Assembly: GCA_030146615.1 (NCBI GenBank)
Contig: JASLBL010000156.1
Location: 1 to 6,552, forward strand
From: Actinomycetes bacterium
GTDB taxonomy: Bacteria > Actinomycetota > CALGFH01
Reading direction: 5' to 3'
Length of the DNA stretch: 6,552 nucleotides
The translations under genes and the position numbers were made by a program. Below the pieces are notes generated by a model that saw only the letters and a program-made list of their open reading frames with translations, ran no database searches and was not told the DNA's origin. Each line of letters opens with the position of its first letter. The first letter of the stretch is position 1. Positions 1 through 6,552 of this stretch are shown here, in pieces.

Positions 1-267
1 GCAGACCAGGCTTGCTGCCCCAAGCTCGACATACAGAGGAACCCTTCTAGGTCGCTAGGCACGTCAGCGCCCTCGGCCCAGCCGGGGCTAGTCCTAGCTT
101 GACCGCGTTTCCGATCTGCCCCGAAGGCGTTTCGTCTGGAACGACTGTCAGCCAAGTAGGGGGACATTCGTCTGGTAGAAACAGGCCCCTCAATCCGCCC
201 TAGTGAGGCGAGGCCATAACAATCTCTGCCCAGCAACCTATGTAAGCGCGGCCGGGATGGTCGAAGG

Positions 268-510
268 CTATGTCACGACCCACTTGATAGGTGCGTAATG
301 GGTAGGTTGCGACGGGTCTGTCGGTCGAACAAATTCATTGAGCGCGTCTGAGTTCTTTGTCGTTGCCTCCATGAAAGAGAGATAAGAGGGAGTACCAAAC
401 ACAGCGGACATGACGAGGACCATGAGGATCACGGCCCACCACGGCGCACCGAGGAGACGAATGCCGATGCCGGACCCCGTACCGGCTGCGAAGCCCCCTA
501 GCTCCTTCAT
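268..510 (-). CDS. Small single-pass membrane protein, unknown function (80 aa)
   Basis: I do not recognise the family. The ATG (508-510, read on the minus strand) is preceded by GAGGAG at 519-524 with an 8-base spacer, a good actinobacterial ribosome binding site, which is the main reason to accept this short frame. The protein starts with a Gly-rich stretch (about residues 5-17, GGFAAGTGSGIGI), followed by one hydrophobic helix at about 18-42 (WWAVILMVLVMSAVFG in its core). A polar tail of about 38 residues rich in Thr, Asn, Asp and Pro ends in KWVVT and a TAG stop. There is no signal-peptidase site that I can see, so a membrane-anchored protein is the likeliest form (inference). It stands alone. 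To its right, on the other strand, is a restriction-enzyme fragment; to its left, 267 bases hold no convincing gene. GC content is lower than in the exporter genes, which fits an accessory or acquired segment. Confidence 0.6.
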   Translation of the reverse strand: MKELGGFAAGTGSGIGIRLLGAPWWAVILMVLVMSAVFGTPSYLSFMEATTKNSDALNEFVRPTDPSQPTHYAPIKWVVT

Positions 511-518
511 CGGTCGTG

Positions 519-524
519 CTCCTC
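519..524 (-). promoter_or_regulatory. Ribosome binding site of the 80-aa membrane protein
   Basis: On the minus strand this reads GAGGAG, 8 bases before the ATG at 510-508. It fixes the start of the small membrane protein and is the main support that the frame is translated. Confidence 0.55.
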
Positions 525-565
525 AGTCTCGGCATCTTCGTATCACGGCAGCAGTTGCTTGGGGT

Positions 566-793
566 CGAGATATGTCGGTGGATCGCGGCTTGCGCGACTC
601 ACTCGGTGGAGTTACACGACAGCGCATCGTTATTCAAGCGAAGCATTGGACCACGAAGTCAATTCCGCCTGTAGAGGTCATGCAAGCTGTCTCGGCGGTC
701 AAGCTATGGGAACCGCCACATGTGAACGTGCTGATTATTGCAACGAGCGGCCGATTCACGAACGATATTGGCTTTATCCGAGGGCGGCTGTAG
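566..793 (+). pseudogene. Fragment of Mrr-type restriction endonuclease
   Basis: The frame encodes an Mrr-like (PD-(D/E)XK fold) nuclease core. It reads VDRGLRDSLGG, then IVIQAKHW, where Q (635-637) and K (641-643) form the QxK form of the catalytic motif, then a helix (VEVMQAVSAVKLWEPP), then the strand VNVLIIATSGRFTND, the usual ATSGRFT signature of actinomycete Mrr-like proteins. Such enzymes cleave DNA, often methylated DNA, and normally carry further N-terminal and C-terminal sequence. Here no start codon with a ribosome binding site precedes the core. The frame also stops with TAG at 791-793 only 9 residues after the FTND. In the same frame past the stop, PFRIEPLP is faintly like the IEPWP block of the family, which would fit a small deletion plus a stop, but it is too short to rely on. 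The family call comes from recalled motif patterns, not a search. The product is probably inactive. Confidence 0.6.
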
Positions 794-835
794 CCCTTTC
801 GCATCGAGCCACTTCCGCAGACCTTCCTCATCGGA

Positions 836-857
836 CAGGGCTCCGGCAAAGTGCAGG
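836..857 (+). repeat. Possible left end of the ISAs1-type element
   Basis: The stretch starting CAGGGCTCCGGCAAAG lies about 125 bases before the transposase start, the distance and composition (CAGGG start) expected for an ISAs1-family left end. I could not find the matching inverted copy within 2102-2226, so either the right end is lost or this is not an end. Weak call. Confidence 0.2.
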
Positions 858-962
858 CTTGTCTGGCTGGGGATGGTCGGGTGAGTGAGCCGAGTTGATA
901 TTGAGCAGGCACGGCCACCAGCGTTCATGCGGTGTCGAATCCCATGTCCAGACCGGACTGTC

Positions 963-2101
963 GTGCCTGCCTGCTCATCATCTCCCATCCCAACTCCCCG
1001 ATCCTCGACGGCGACGCGGCCGCCGGCATGCGCTGGGCGCGGTGCTGGCCGTGGCGGTGTGCGCAGTGCTGGCCGCCGCCAGGTCGCTGGCCGCGATCGG
1101 CGAGTGGGCCGCGGATGCGCCCGGGCAGGTCCTAGCCGCGCTCGGAACCCGCCGCGACCCGCTGACCGGGGCCTTCAGGCCACCCACCGAGGCGACCGTG
1201 CGCCGCGTGCTGGGCCGCGTCGACCCTGACGCGCTGGACCAGGTCATCGGCCGATGGCTGGCCGGCCAACAGCCACTCTGTCCCAACGGCCGGCCACCAT
1301 CGTCGTCTGCCGGCCACAGCGGGCGGTCGCGGTCGACGGCAAGATCCTGCGTGGCAGCGGCCACCACCCCGCCGCAGCGGTGCACCTGCTCGCGACGATG
1401 GACCACACCAGCCACGCTGTCTTGGGTCAGGTCGACGTGGACCCCACCACCAATGAGATCGCCCGGTTCCGGCCGCTGCTGGACCACCTGGATCTGGCCG
1501 GCACCGTCATCACCGCGGATGCGCAGCACACCCAGCGTGCGCACGCCGACTGGCTGGTCACCCACAAGCACGCCGACTACTGCTGATCGTCAAGGCCAAC
1601 CAGCCCACCCTGCACCGCCAGCTACAACGCCTGCCCTGGCCCCACATCCCCGTCGCCGACACTGCCCACCACCGCGGCCACGGCCGCGCCGAGACCCGCC
1701 GCCTGCAGGTCACCACCGTGGCCGGGCTGGACTTCCCCCACGCCACCCAAGCGATGCGGATCACCCGCCGGATCCGCCCGCTCCACCAGCCGCGCTGGCG
1801 GACGGTGACGGTACATGCGGTCACCAGCCTCACCGCCGCCCAAACAAGCCCTACCCGCCTGGCCGACTGGGTGCGCGGCCACTGGGGCATCGAGGCGCTG
1901 CACCACATCCGCGATGTCACCTTCGCCGAGGATGCCTCCCAGGTCCGCACTGGCACCGCCCCGCGTGCCATGGCCAGCCTGCGTAACCTCGCCATTGACA
2001 TCCTGCGCGCCTGCGGCCACCGCAACATCGCCGCCGCGCTGCGCCGCAACGCCCGCGACGCCACCCGCCTGCTGCCGCTATTTGGCATTACCAGCCCATG
2101 A
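963..2101 (+). pseudogene. ISAs1-family transposase, frameshifted
   Basis: This DDE transposase is spread over several frames. A GTG at 963 opens a frame reading MPACSSSPIPT. The conserved N-terminal domain then continues in the next frame: LPDPRRRRGRRH, followed by a hydrophobic helix and IGEWAAD, to about 1265. Between about 1265 and 1320 the reading moves to a second frame, with AVAVDGKILRGSG (first Asp, 1335-1337) and VITADAQHTQ (second Asp, 1518-1520). At about 1581 one base appears lost, giving a stop (TGA 1584-1586) where the family expects YLLIVKANQPT. The third frame carries KANQPT, WGIEALHHIRD (Glu, 1892-1894) and the C-terminal RNLAIDILR block, ending at TGA 2099-2101. The total is near the normal family length of about 370-400 residues. 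The N-terminal jump from SSPIPT straight to LPDPRR suggests a short deletion. The catalytic triad is present but split, so the element is dead on its own. ISAs1 elements do not normally rely on frameshifting. Confidence 0.85.
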
Positions 2102-2226
2102 ACCGACGCTCCGGCAGGTGGCCGAGGCCTACACCACCGCTGCGAGCGGCGCGCTGGCCAAGCTTGCCGACAGCGCCGCGATCGTCCGCGGCCGGTCGGC
2201 ACGATCGTCACCCCGCAGGCCGGTCG
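2102..2226. other. Spacer between dead transposase and regulator gene
   Basis: These 125 bases separate two convergent frames. No inverted partner of the suspected left IS end is seen here, and no terminator with a T-run. One frame stays open (VAEAYTTAASGALAKLAD) but has no start or binding site. Confidence 0.4.
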
Positions 2227-2721
2227 TCACTGCGCAGGGTCGGCTAGGCGCCGGGCCCGCCACCGCTCCAGCAGCCGCGGGACCTCCTGCAACAGGTACT
2301 CGAAGAACGCTCGGGTCTCCTCCAGCCGGGCGCCCGCCGCCGTGTCGGGCCCGACGGCCTTGACCCCCTCGCCCAGGTCCTGCAGCCAGCGGGCGACCAT
2401 CTCGTCGCGGCGGGCGATCGCCTCGTACCAGGTGTCGCTGGAGACCCGGTAGTGGTCCACCCGCTCGCCGGGCTCGCGCTCGCGGGAGACCAGCCGAAGC
2501 TGGGTGAGGTAGCGCACGGCGCCCGAGATCGCCGCTGGGCTGACCCCGAGCTGGTCGGCCAGCTCGGCCGCGGTGCGCCGGCCGTCCTCGGCGACCAGCA
2601 CGGCGGCGAACACCCGCGCGGGCATGCGCGGCATCCCTGCCTCGGTCAGGTTCAGGGCGAACCGCTCGACGAAGCGGCGGACCGCCTCGTCGTCGCGCAC
2701 GGGCGCGGGTCCCTCGGGCAT
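2227..2721 (-). CDS. GbsR/MarR-like winged-helix transcriptional regulator
   Basis: This is a cytoplasmic DNA-binding regulator of about 164 residues, probably a dimeric repressor of the divergent ABC exporter. The N-terminal part (FVERFALNLTEAGMPRMPARVFAAVL) matches the opening helices of the GbsR/MarR group. The helix-turn-helix follows at about residues 50-74 (TAAELADQLGVSPAAISGAVRYL). A wing region comes next (about 78-95, LVSREREPGERVDHYRV). A long C-terminal helical region rich in Arg, Glu and Leu (about 98-158) is probably for dimerisation. The length is normal for the group. Two adjacent ATGs are possible. AGGAGG at 2728-2733 is 6 bases from the second (2719-2721) and only 3 from the first (2722-2724), so I chose the second. 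The divergent gap contains an inverted repeat placed to serve as its operator. The ligand is unknown; from context it could be a lipophilic drug or antibiotic. Confidence 0.88.
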   Translation of the reverse strand: MPEGPAPVRDDEAVRRFVERFALNLTEAGMPRMPARVFAAVLVAEDGRRTAAELADQLGVSPAAISGAVRYLTQLRLVSREREPGERVDHYRVSSDTWYEAIARRDEMVARWLQDLGEGVKAVGPDTAAGARLEETRAFFEYLLQEVPRLLERWRARRLADPAQ

Positions 2722-2727
2722 CATCCC

Positions 2728-2733
2728 CCTCCT
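2728..2733 (-). promoter_or_regulatory. Ribosome binding site of the regulator gene
   Basis: The minus strand reads AGGAGG here, a full consensus site. Its spacing (3 versus 6 bases) favours the second of two tandem ATG codons as the start. Confidence 0.6.
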
Positions 2734-2734
2734 G

Positions 2735-2757
2735 ATTTCCTTACTTTACAAGGATAT
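2735..2757. promoter_or_regulatory. Candidate operator: imperfect inverted repeat
   Basis: ATTTCCTT (2735-2742) and AAGGATAT (2750-2757) are inverted copies with 7 of 8 positions matching, separated by 7 bases. The whole is AT-rich in a GC-rich region and lies in the divergent gap between regulator and exporter. A dimeric winged-helix protein typically binds such a site. It overlaps the proposed -35 of the exporter promoter and the proposed -10 of the regulator promoter, so one bound dimer could shut both. That binding is inferred. Confidence 0.5.
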
Positions 2758-2773
2758 GAAGCGAGCATAACGT
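2745..2773 (+). promoter_or_regulatory. Candidate promoter of the ABC exporter operon
   Basis: TTTACA (2745-2750, 5 of 6 to TTGACA) is followed after 17 bases by TAACGT (2768-2773), which keeps the key T, A and final T of a -10 box. Transcription would begin near 2780, at or just before the ATG at 2783. That would make a leaderless message, common in actinobacteria, and would explain why no ribosome binding site precedes the ATPase gene. Confidence 0.4.
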
Positions 2774-2778
2774 GTGAA
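2751..2778 (-). promoter_or_regulatory. Candidate promoter of the regulator gene
   Basis: On the minus strand TTCACA (2778-2773, 5 of 6 to TTGACA) is followed after 16 bases by TATCCT (2756-2751, 4 of 6 to TATAAT). It lies back to back with, and overlaps, the exporter promoter. Its -10 falls inside the right arm of the inverted repeat, which points to autoregulation. Confidence 0.4.
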
Positions 2779-2782
2779 CACT

Positions 2783-3693
<911 letters not shown>

Positions 3694-3697
<4 letters not shown>

Positions 3698-5304
3698 GCG
3701 CCCAGCTCTCCCGGGCCGAGACCACCGCCGGGACCGGGGTCCTGCTGCGGTTCCTGCTGCGGCTGGACCGGTTCCGGTTGCCGTGGTGGCTGGTTGGCGC
3801 CGGCCTGCTGGTTGGCTGGCAGTCCGTCGGCAGCCAGAGCATCTACGACACCCCCGAGGACCTGGCCAAGCTGCGGGAGACGATGGGCGGCAACGCCTCG
3901 GTGGTCGCGATGAGCGGCCCCACCGAGCTGCTGGAGACCATCGGCGGAGAGGTCGTCTTCGAGATCTTCTCCTACGTGGCGATCGTGGTCGCGCTCATGA
4001 ACATGTTCCTGGTCGTCCGGCACACCCGCGCCGACGAGGAGACCGGGCGGGCCGAGCTGGTCCGCTCGGCCCGGGTGGGCCGCCGCGCTCCCCTGGCCGC
4101 CGCCCTGGGCCTGGCCGGCCTGGCCAACCTGGGGGTCGCGGTGGTGGTGTTCGCGGCCGCCGCCGGGACCGGACTGCCGGCCGGTGGTTCGGTGCTGCTC
4201 GGCCTGGCCGTCGCCGGGGTCGGGCTCACCTTCGCCGCCGTGACCGCGGTCGCCGTGCAGGTGTTCGAGAACCACCGTGCGGTCTACGGGGCCGTGGCCG
4301 CCGTCTTGGGCGCCTCCTGGGTGCTGCGGGCGGCCGGGGACGCCGGCAACGGGGCCCTGTCCTGGCTGTCGCCGATCGGCTGGGGTCAGCGGACCTTCCC
4401 CTTCGCCGGCGACCGCTGGTGGCCGCTGCTGCTCCACCTCGCCGCCACGGTGTTGCTGGTCGCGGTCGCGGTCTTCTTGCTGGATCGGCGCGACTTCGCC
4501 GCCGGGCTGCGCCCGCCGCGGCCAGGACGGGCCAGCGCGTCGCGGGCGTTGGGCTCCCCGCTCGGACTTGCCTGGCGCCTGCAGCGCGGATCGGTCATCG
4601 GCTGGGCGGTCGGCCTGTTCCTGCTGGGTATGGCCTACGGCTCGTTCGCCGATTCCTTCGACGACTTCGTCGCCGACTACCCCGAGATCGCCGAGTACCT
4701 GGGCGGTACGGCCAACGTCGTCAACGCGGGCCTGGCGCTCACCATGCTGATGTGTGTCCTGCTGGCGGCGGCGTTCGGGGTCGCCAGCGCCATGCGGGCC
4801 CGCGCCGAGGAGACCTCTGGGCGGGCCGAGCCGGTGCTGGCCACCGCGACCAGCCGCTGGGCCTGGCTGGCCAGCCACCTCACCGTGGCCCTGGTCGGCA
4901 GCGTGGTCGTGCTGGTGGCGGCCGGCTTCGGGGAAGGGCTGGCCTACGGCCTGAGCATTTCCGACCCCGGCCAGATCCCACGCCTGATCGGGGTCGCGTT
5001 GGTCTATCTGCCCGCGGTGTGGCTGGTGATCGCCCTTGCCGTTGTGGGGTTCGGCTGGCTGCCGCGGATGGCGGCCGTGGTGGCCTGGGCGGCCGTCGGC
5101 TACTGCGCGGTGGTGGCGCTGTTCGGTGACTCCTTCGAGCTCCCGGCCTGGTTCCAGCAGGCCTCCCCGTTCACCCATACCCCCGAGGCCCCCTTGGAAG
5201 CCGTCACGGCGGCGCCGCTGCTCATCATCGGGGCCATCGTCGTGCTGCTCCTTGCCGGCGGCCTGGCCGGGTTCCGCCGCCGCGACCTCGCCAGCACCGC
5301 CTGA
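3694..5304 (+). CDS. ABC-2 exporter permease, two-repeat (TnrB3-like)
   Basis: This 536-residue inner-membrane protein forms the export channel with the preceding ATPase. It resembles the group annotated as putative exporters of polyketide antibiotics (tetronasin exporter type, COG3559 as I recall it). I count about 12 membrane helices in two sets of six: about 30-46, 88-108, 135-157, 165-190, 196-212 and 243-263, then 301-316, 348-366, 394-414, 430-452, 455-477 and 505-525. The halves are related. RADEETGRAELV (112-123) recurs as RAEETSGRAEPV (370-381), and the end of half one (LDRRDFAAG, about 263-271) recurs as FRRRDLAS near the C-terminus. The segment 270-295, rich in Arg and Pro, links them. 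Because both halves are in one chain, one permease may suffice with two ATPases. The ATG overlaps the ATPase stop by ATGA, with GAGGAG at 3683-3688 as binding site, five bases upstream. The substrate is not visible in the sequence. Confidence 0.92.
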
Positions 5305-5530
5305 CCGCCCGCCACCGCGCCGAGCCAGCCGAACGGCACCAGCTGCCAGGCCAGCCCGAGCAAGGCCCTCTTGGGCTGACCTGCTGCTGGCAACCGCCCG
5401 ATCGTTGGACTATGCCTGTTCCACCTATCCCCAACCAACATCGATACCCGGCCAGCAAAGACAAATCAGCACGATGCCGAGGCCCTGGAGGCTGGTACCG
5501 GTTCTCCTGCGTCTTGCCTGGAAGCGGTCA
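5305..5530. other. Non-coding stretch after the exporter operon
   Basis: Apart from the hairpin at 5352-5378 I see no gene, RNA or repeat here. The composition becomes less GC-rich after about 5400, the look of intergenic or decayed sequence. Confidence 0.4.
5352..5378 (+). terminator. Possible hairpin after the exporter operon
   Basis: CAGCCC (5352-5357) and GGGCTG (5373-5378) are perfect inverted copies around a 15-base loop, starting 48 bases after the permease stop. There is no T-run, which is common for actinobacterial terminators but leaves the call weak. Confidence 0.3.
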
Positions 5531-5893
5531 ATGAAGCTGTTCGAGCTGGCCTATTGCTACAGGCTGTACGGGCATCGTACGCGGTACGACCAGCACCTAG
5601 ATCAGCTGCGCGAACGAGTCGGGCCCAGCCTTGATCCGCAACTCCCAGAGCATCGGGCTGCCCTGTTCCAGTGGTCGGACACGCGCTCATCTCCCTTGCC
5701 AGAGGCTCCCGGCGCCTGGTCAGGTTGCGAGCGGGCGGTTGGGACCCGCCGCTCGCTCGAGCCTTTGCGCCGGGCCCGCCATTTCGTACCACACCGGCAG
5801 TCTCCCGGCGACGGTCGGGCCGTTCGCCCCGAGTCGGGCCGACCTGCGCCAGCGCGCCCAACCTCGCCGGCAAAGCCCAGAGCGCGGCGATGA
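5531..5893 (+). pseudogene. Remnant of an unknown actinobacterial protein
   Basis: From the ATG at 5531 the first 48 residues look like real protein: MKLFELAYCYRLYGH, then a tyrosine-aspartate pair and a charged helix (DQLRERVGPSLDPQLPEHR), then AALFQW. The pattern recalls the N-terminus of a family of actinomycete hypothetical proteins that begin with an FEYAFxCRLY-like block and reach an LFxWLN-like block; this is from memory and uncertain. After FQW (about 5674) the frame stays open to TGA 5891-5893. It turns into a Pro, Arg and Ser-rich string typical of non-coding GC-rich DNA, so the rest of the gene seems lost. An upstream ATG at 5474 is in frame, but neither start has a good ribosome binding site. 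It is most likely a decayed fragment; a genuine 120-residue protein cannot be excluded. Confidence 0.35.
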
Positions 5894-5928
5894 GCGTCGG
5901 CTAGGCTTGCCCGCACTCGCGGGGGAAC

Positions 5929-5935
5929 GAGGAGG
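5929..5935 (+). promoter_or_regulatory. Ribosome binding site of the 67-aa membrane protein
   Basis: GAGGAGG lies 7 bases before the GTG at 5943. It is near-perfect and decides that start. A TAGGCT at 5902-5907 could be the -10 of its own promoter, but I see no good -35 upstream. Confidence 0.65.
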
Positions 5936-5942
5936 TGCCAAC

Positions 5943-6146
5943 GTGTCCAGCGCCAGCTCCAGGACCTTCGAGGACAACCGCTGGACCAACATCGTCTTGC
6001 CAAGCCTGTACGTCGTCTCCATCGTGGCGTCGGCGATCGGCGAAACGTCGGCGTACTACTGGTTCTTGAGCATCACCGAGAGTGCCCTGCTGCTGCTGAT
6101 CGTCTGGTACGCGTGGACGTGGCCCAGGCGGGAGGGAACACCCTGA
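5943..6146 (+). CDS. Small two-helix membrane protein, unknown function (67 aa)
   Basis: I do not recognise this protein. It starts at GTG 5943, supported by GAGGAGG 7 bases upstream, and ends at TGA 6144-6146. A short polar N-terminus (SSASSRTFEDNRWTN) leads into a first hydrophobic helix (about residues 16-34, NIVLPSLYVVSIVASAIG). A short turn (ETSA) follows, then a second helix rich in aromatic and leucine residues (about 39-60, centred on ALLLLIVWYAW) with a Glu in its middle. The protein ends in a short basic tail (PRREGTP). A hairpin with both ends on the same side of the inner membrane is the natural reading. It stands alone in its direction, with degraded sequence upstream and a truncated acyltransferase coming the other way downstream. 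Small holin-like proteins and small regulatory subunits of transporters share this shape, but nothing here selects among them. Confidence 0.7.
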   Translation: MSSASSRTFEDNRWTNIVLPSLYVVSIVASAIGETSAYYWFLSITESALLLLIVWYAWTWPRREGTP

Positions 6147-6324
6147 AGGCCGCGAACCATGTCCAATGCTGCTTCGCCGTCCGAGGTCGTAACGGTGGAC
6201 CGCCGGTGACCGATCCTGACTTGCCGACCGTGACCGCTCGTGCCCGCGGGGCCCAGCGGTTCCCGATGCCGGACGGACCCAGCGCGGACCAGCGCGGCGG
6301 CAGCTCTCCATGGTCGAGGCGGCG
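6147..6324. other. Convergent intergenic stretch with a short tandem repeat
   Basis: No gene is supported here. CCAGCGCGGA (6279-6288) is followed directly by CCAGCGCGGC, a 10-base tandem pair. Minus-strand remains of the acyltransferase C-terminus might be hidden here, but no clear FPEGTR block is readable in any frame. Confidence 0.35.
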
Positions 6325-6552
6325 CTAGGGAGCCGGCTGCTGGGGCTGATACCGGTAGACGTTGGCCACCCCGTGCCCGCGGGCGACCGGAATCATCCGC
6401 GTGCCGCGCAGCACCCAGCCCACCAGCGGGTGGTCGAACAGGTCAGCGAGGGCGAGAAAGCGGACCTTGCGGCGGCCGCAGTCATACACGGCGACCGCGA
6501 GGACAAGCGGGTCAAGGAACGAGACATGGTTGGCGGCCAGCAGGACCCCACC
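6325..6552 (-). CDS. PlsC-type acyltransferase, 5' end outside window, apparently truncated
   Basis: Reading leftwards from the window edge, 75 codons are visible before a TAG (6327-6325). They begin GGVLLAANHVSFLDPLVLA, which contains the NHxxxxD catalytic block (NHVSFLD, His and Asp) of glycerolphosphate and 1-acyl-glycerol-3-phosphate acyltransferases. Next come VRFLALADLF and VGWVLRGTRMIPVARG, the second conserved block near the substrate pocket. These enzymes add an acyl chain to lysophosphatidic acid at the inner membrane in phospholipid synthesis. In intact members a third block, FPEGTR, follows about 25-35 residues later, and about 80 more residues complete the protein. Here only 16 residues follow ARG (ending QPQQPAP), so blocks three and four are missing. 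The gene is therefore probably a broken copy. The start lies beyond the right edge. Confidence 0.75.
   Translation of the reverse strand, partial: GGVLLAANHVSFLDPLVLAVAVYDCGRRKVRFLALADLFDHPLVGWVLRGTRMIPVARGHGVANVYRYQPQQPAP

Noticed and set aside
1..32. Possible minus-strand gene start (MSSLGQQAWS) running off the left edge
   Set aside because: Only about ten codons are visible, with a weak upstream GAAGGG; too little to support a gene.
930..950. GTCGAATCCC resembling a tRNA T-loop
   Set aside because: The flanking bases do not form a T-stem, and no acceptor or anticodon arms can be built around it.
704..988. Minus-strand frame containing DEEGLRKWLDAKGLQPP
   Set aside because: The short segment looks protein-like, but it overlaps the better-supported nuclease remnant and the suspected IS end, and I recognise no family.
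1558..2211. Minus-strand open frame across the transposase
   Set aside because: It is Arg/Trp/Ser-rich antisense of the conserved transposase C-terminal region and has no supporting start.
2103..2222. Open frame with VAEAYTTAASGALAKLAD after the transposase
   Set aside because: It has no start codon or binding site. A faint likeness to helix-turn-helix segments of actinobacterial proteins is too weak to call.
3783..5129. Long second plus-strand frame inside the permease
   Set aside because: It is an Arg/Gly-rich shadow frame with no start signal, and it lies within a convincing membrane protein.
6250..6262. Short palindrome GCCCGCGGGGC as terminator between convergent genes
   Set aside because: It has only a four-base stem and no T-run; such palindromes are expected by chance in GC-rich DNA.

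Overview
The window reads as chromosomal DNA of a high-GC Gram-positive bacterium (Actinomycetota). Coding stretches use G or C at nearly every third position. The repeat-type drug-export permease, the GbsR/MarR-like regulator and the ISAs1-type transposase are all typical of actinomycetes. I cannot resolve the genus from the sequence.

Left part (about 1-2226): an accessory, decaying region. It holds a small minus-strand membrane-protein gene with a good ribosome binding site (268-510). Next comes a fragment of an Mrr-type restriction endonuclease that keeps the Gln-X-Lys active-site motif but has no N-terminus and stops early (about 566-793). After it lies an ISAs1-family transposase broken by at least two frameshifts and probably an N-terminal deletion (963-2101). 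The first 900 bases are visibly less GC-rich than the rest.

Centre (2227-5304): the intact functional core. A GbsR/MarR-like winged-helix regulator (minus) faces a two-gene ABC exporter operon (plus): an ATPase, then a 536-residue permease built from two related halves. The two exporter genes overlap by an ATGA. The layout matches the tetronasin/polyketide-antibiotic exporter family (TnrB2/TnrB3-like). In the 60-base divergent gap, an imperfect inverted repeat overlaps the proposed -10 of the regulator promoter and the proposed -35 of the exporter promoter. This suggests a self-regulated switch that represses the exporter until a ligand is sensed. The exporter message may be leaderless.

Right part (5305-6552): mostly non-coding or degraded. 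It contains a possible hairpin after the operon, a short protein-like remnant (from 5531), a convincing 67-residue two-helix membrane protein with a strong ribosome binding site (5943-6146), and, entering from the right edge on the minus strand, the end of a PlsC-type acyltransferase. That acyltransferase keeps its NHxxxxD block but stops before the FPEGTR block. I see no RNA genes, CRISPR array or clearly new system. The most useful leads are the operator architecture and the two orphan membrane proteins.
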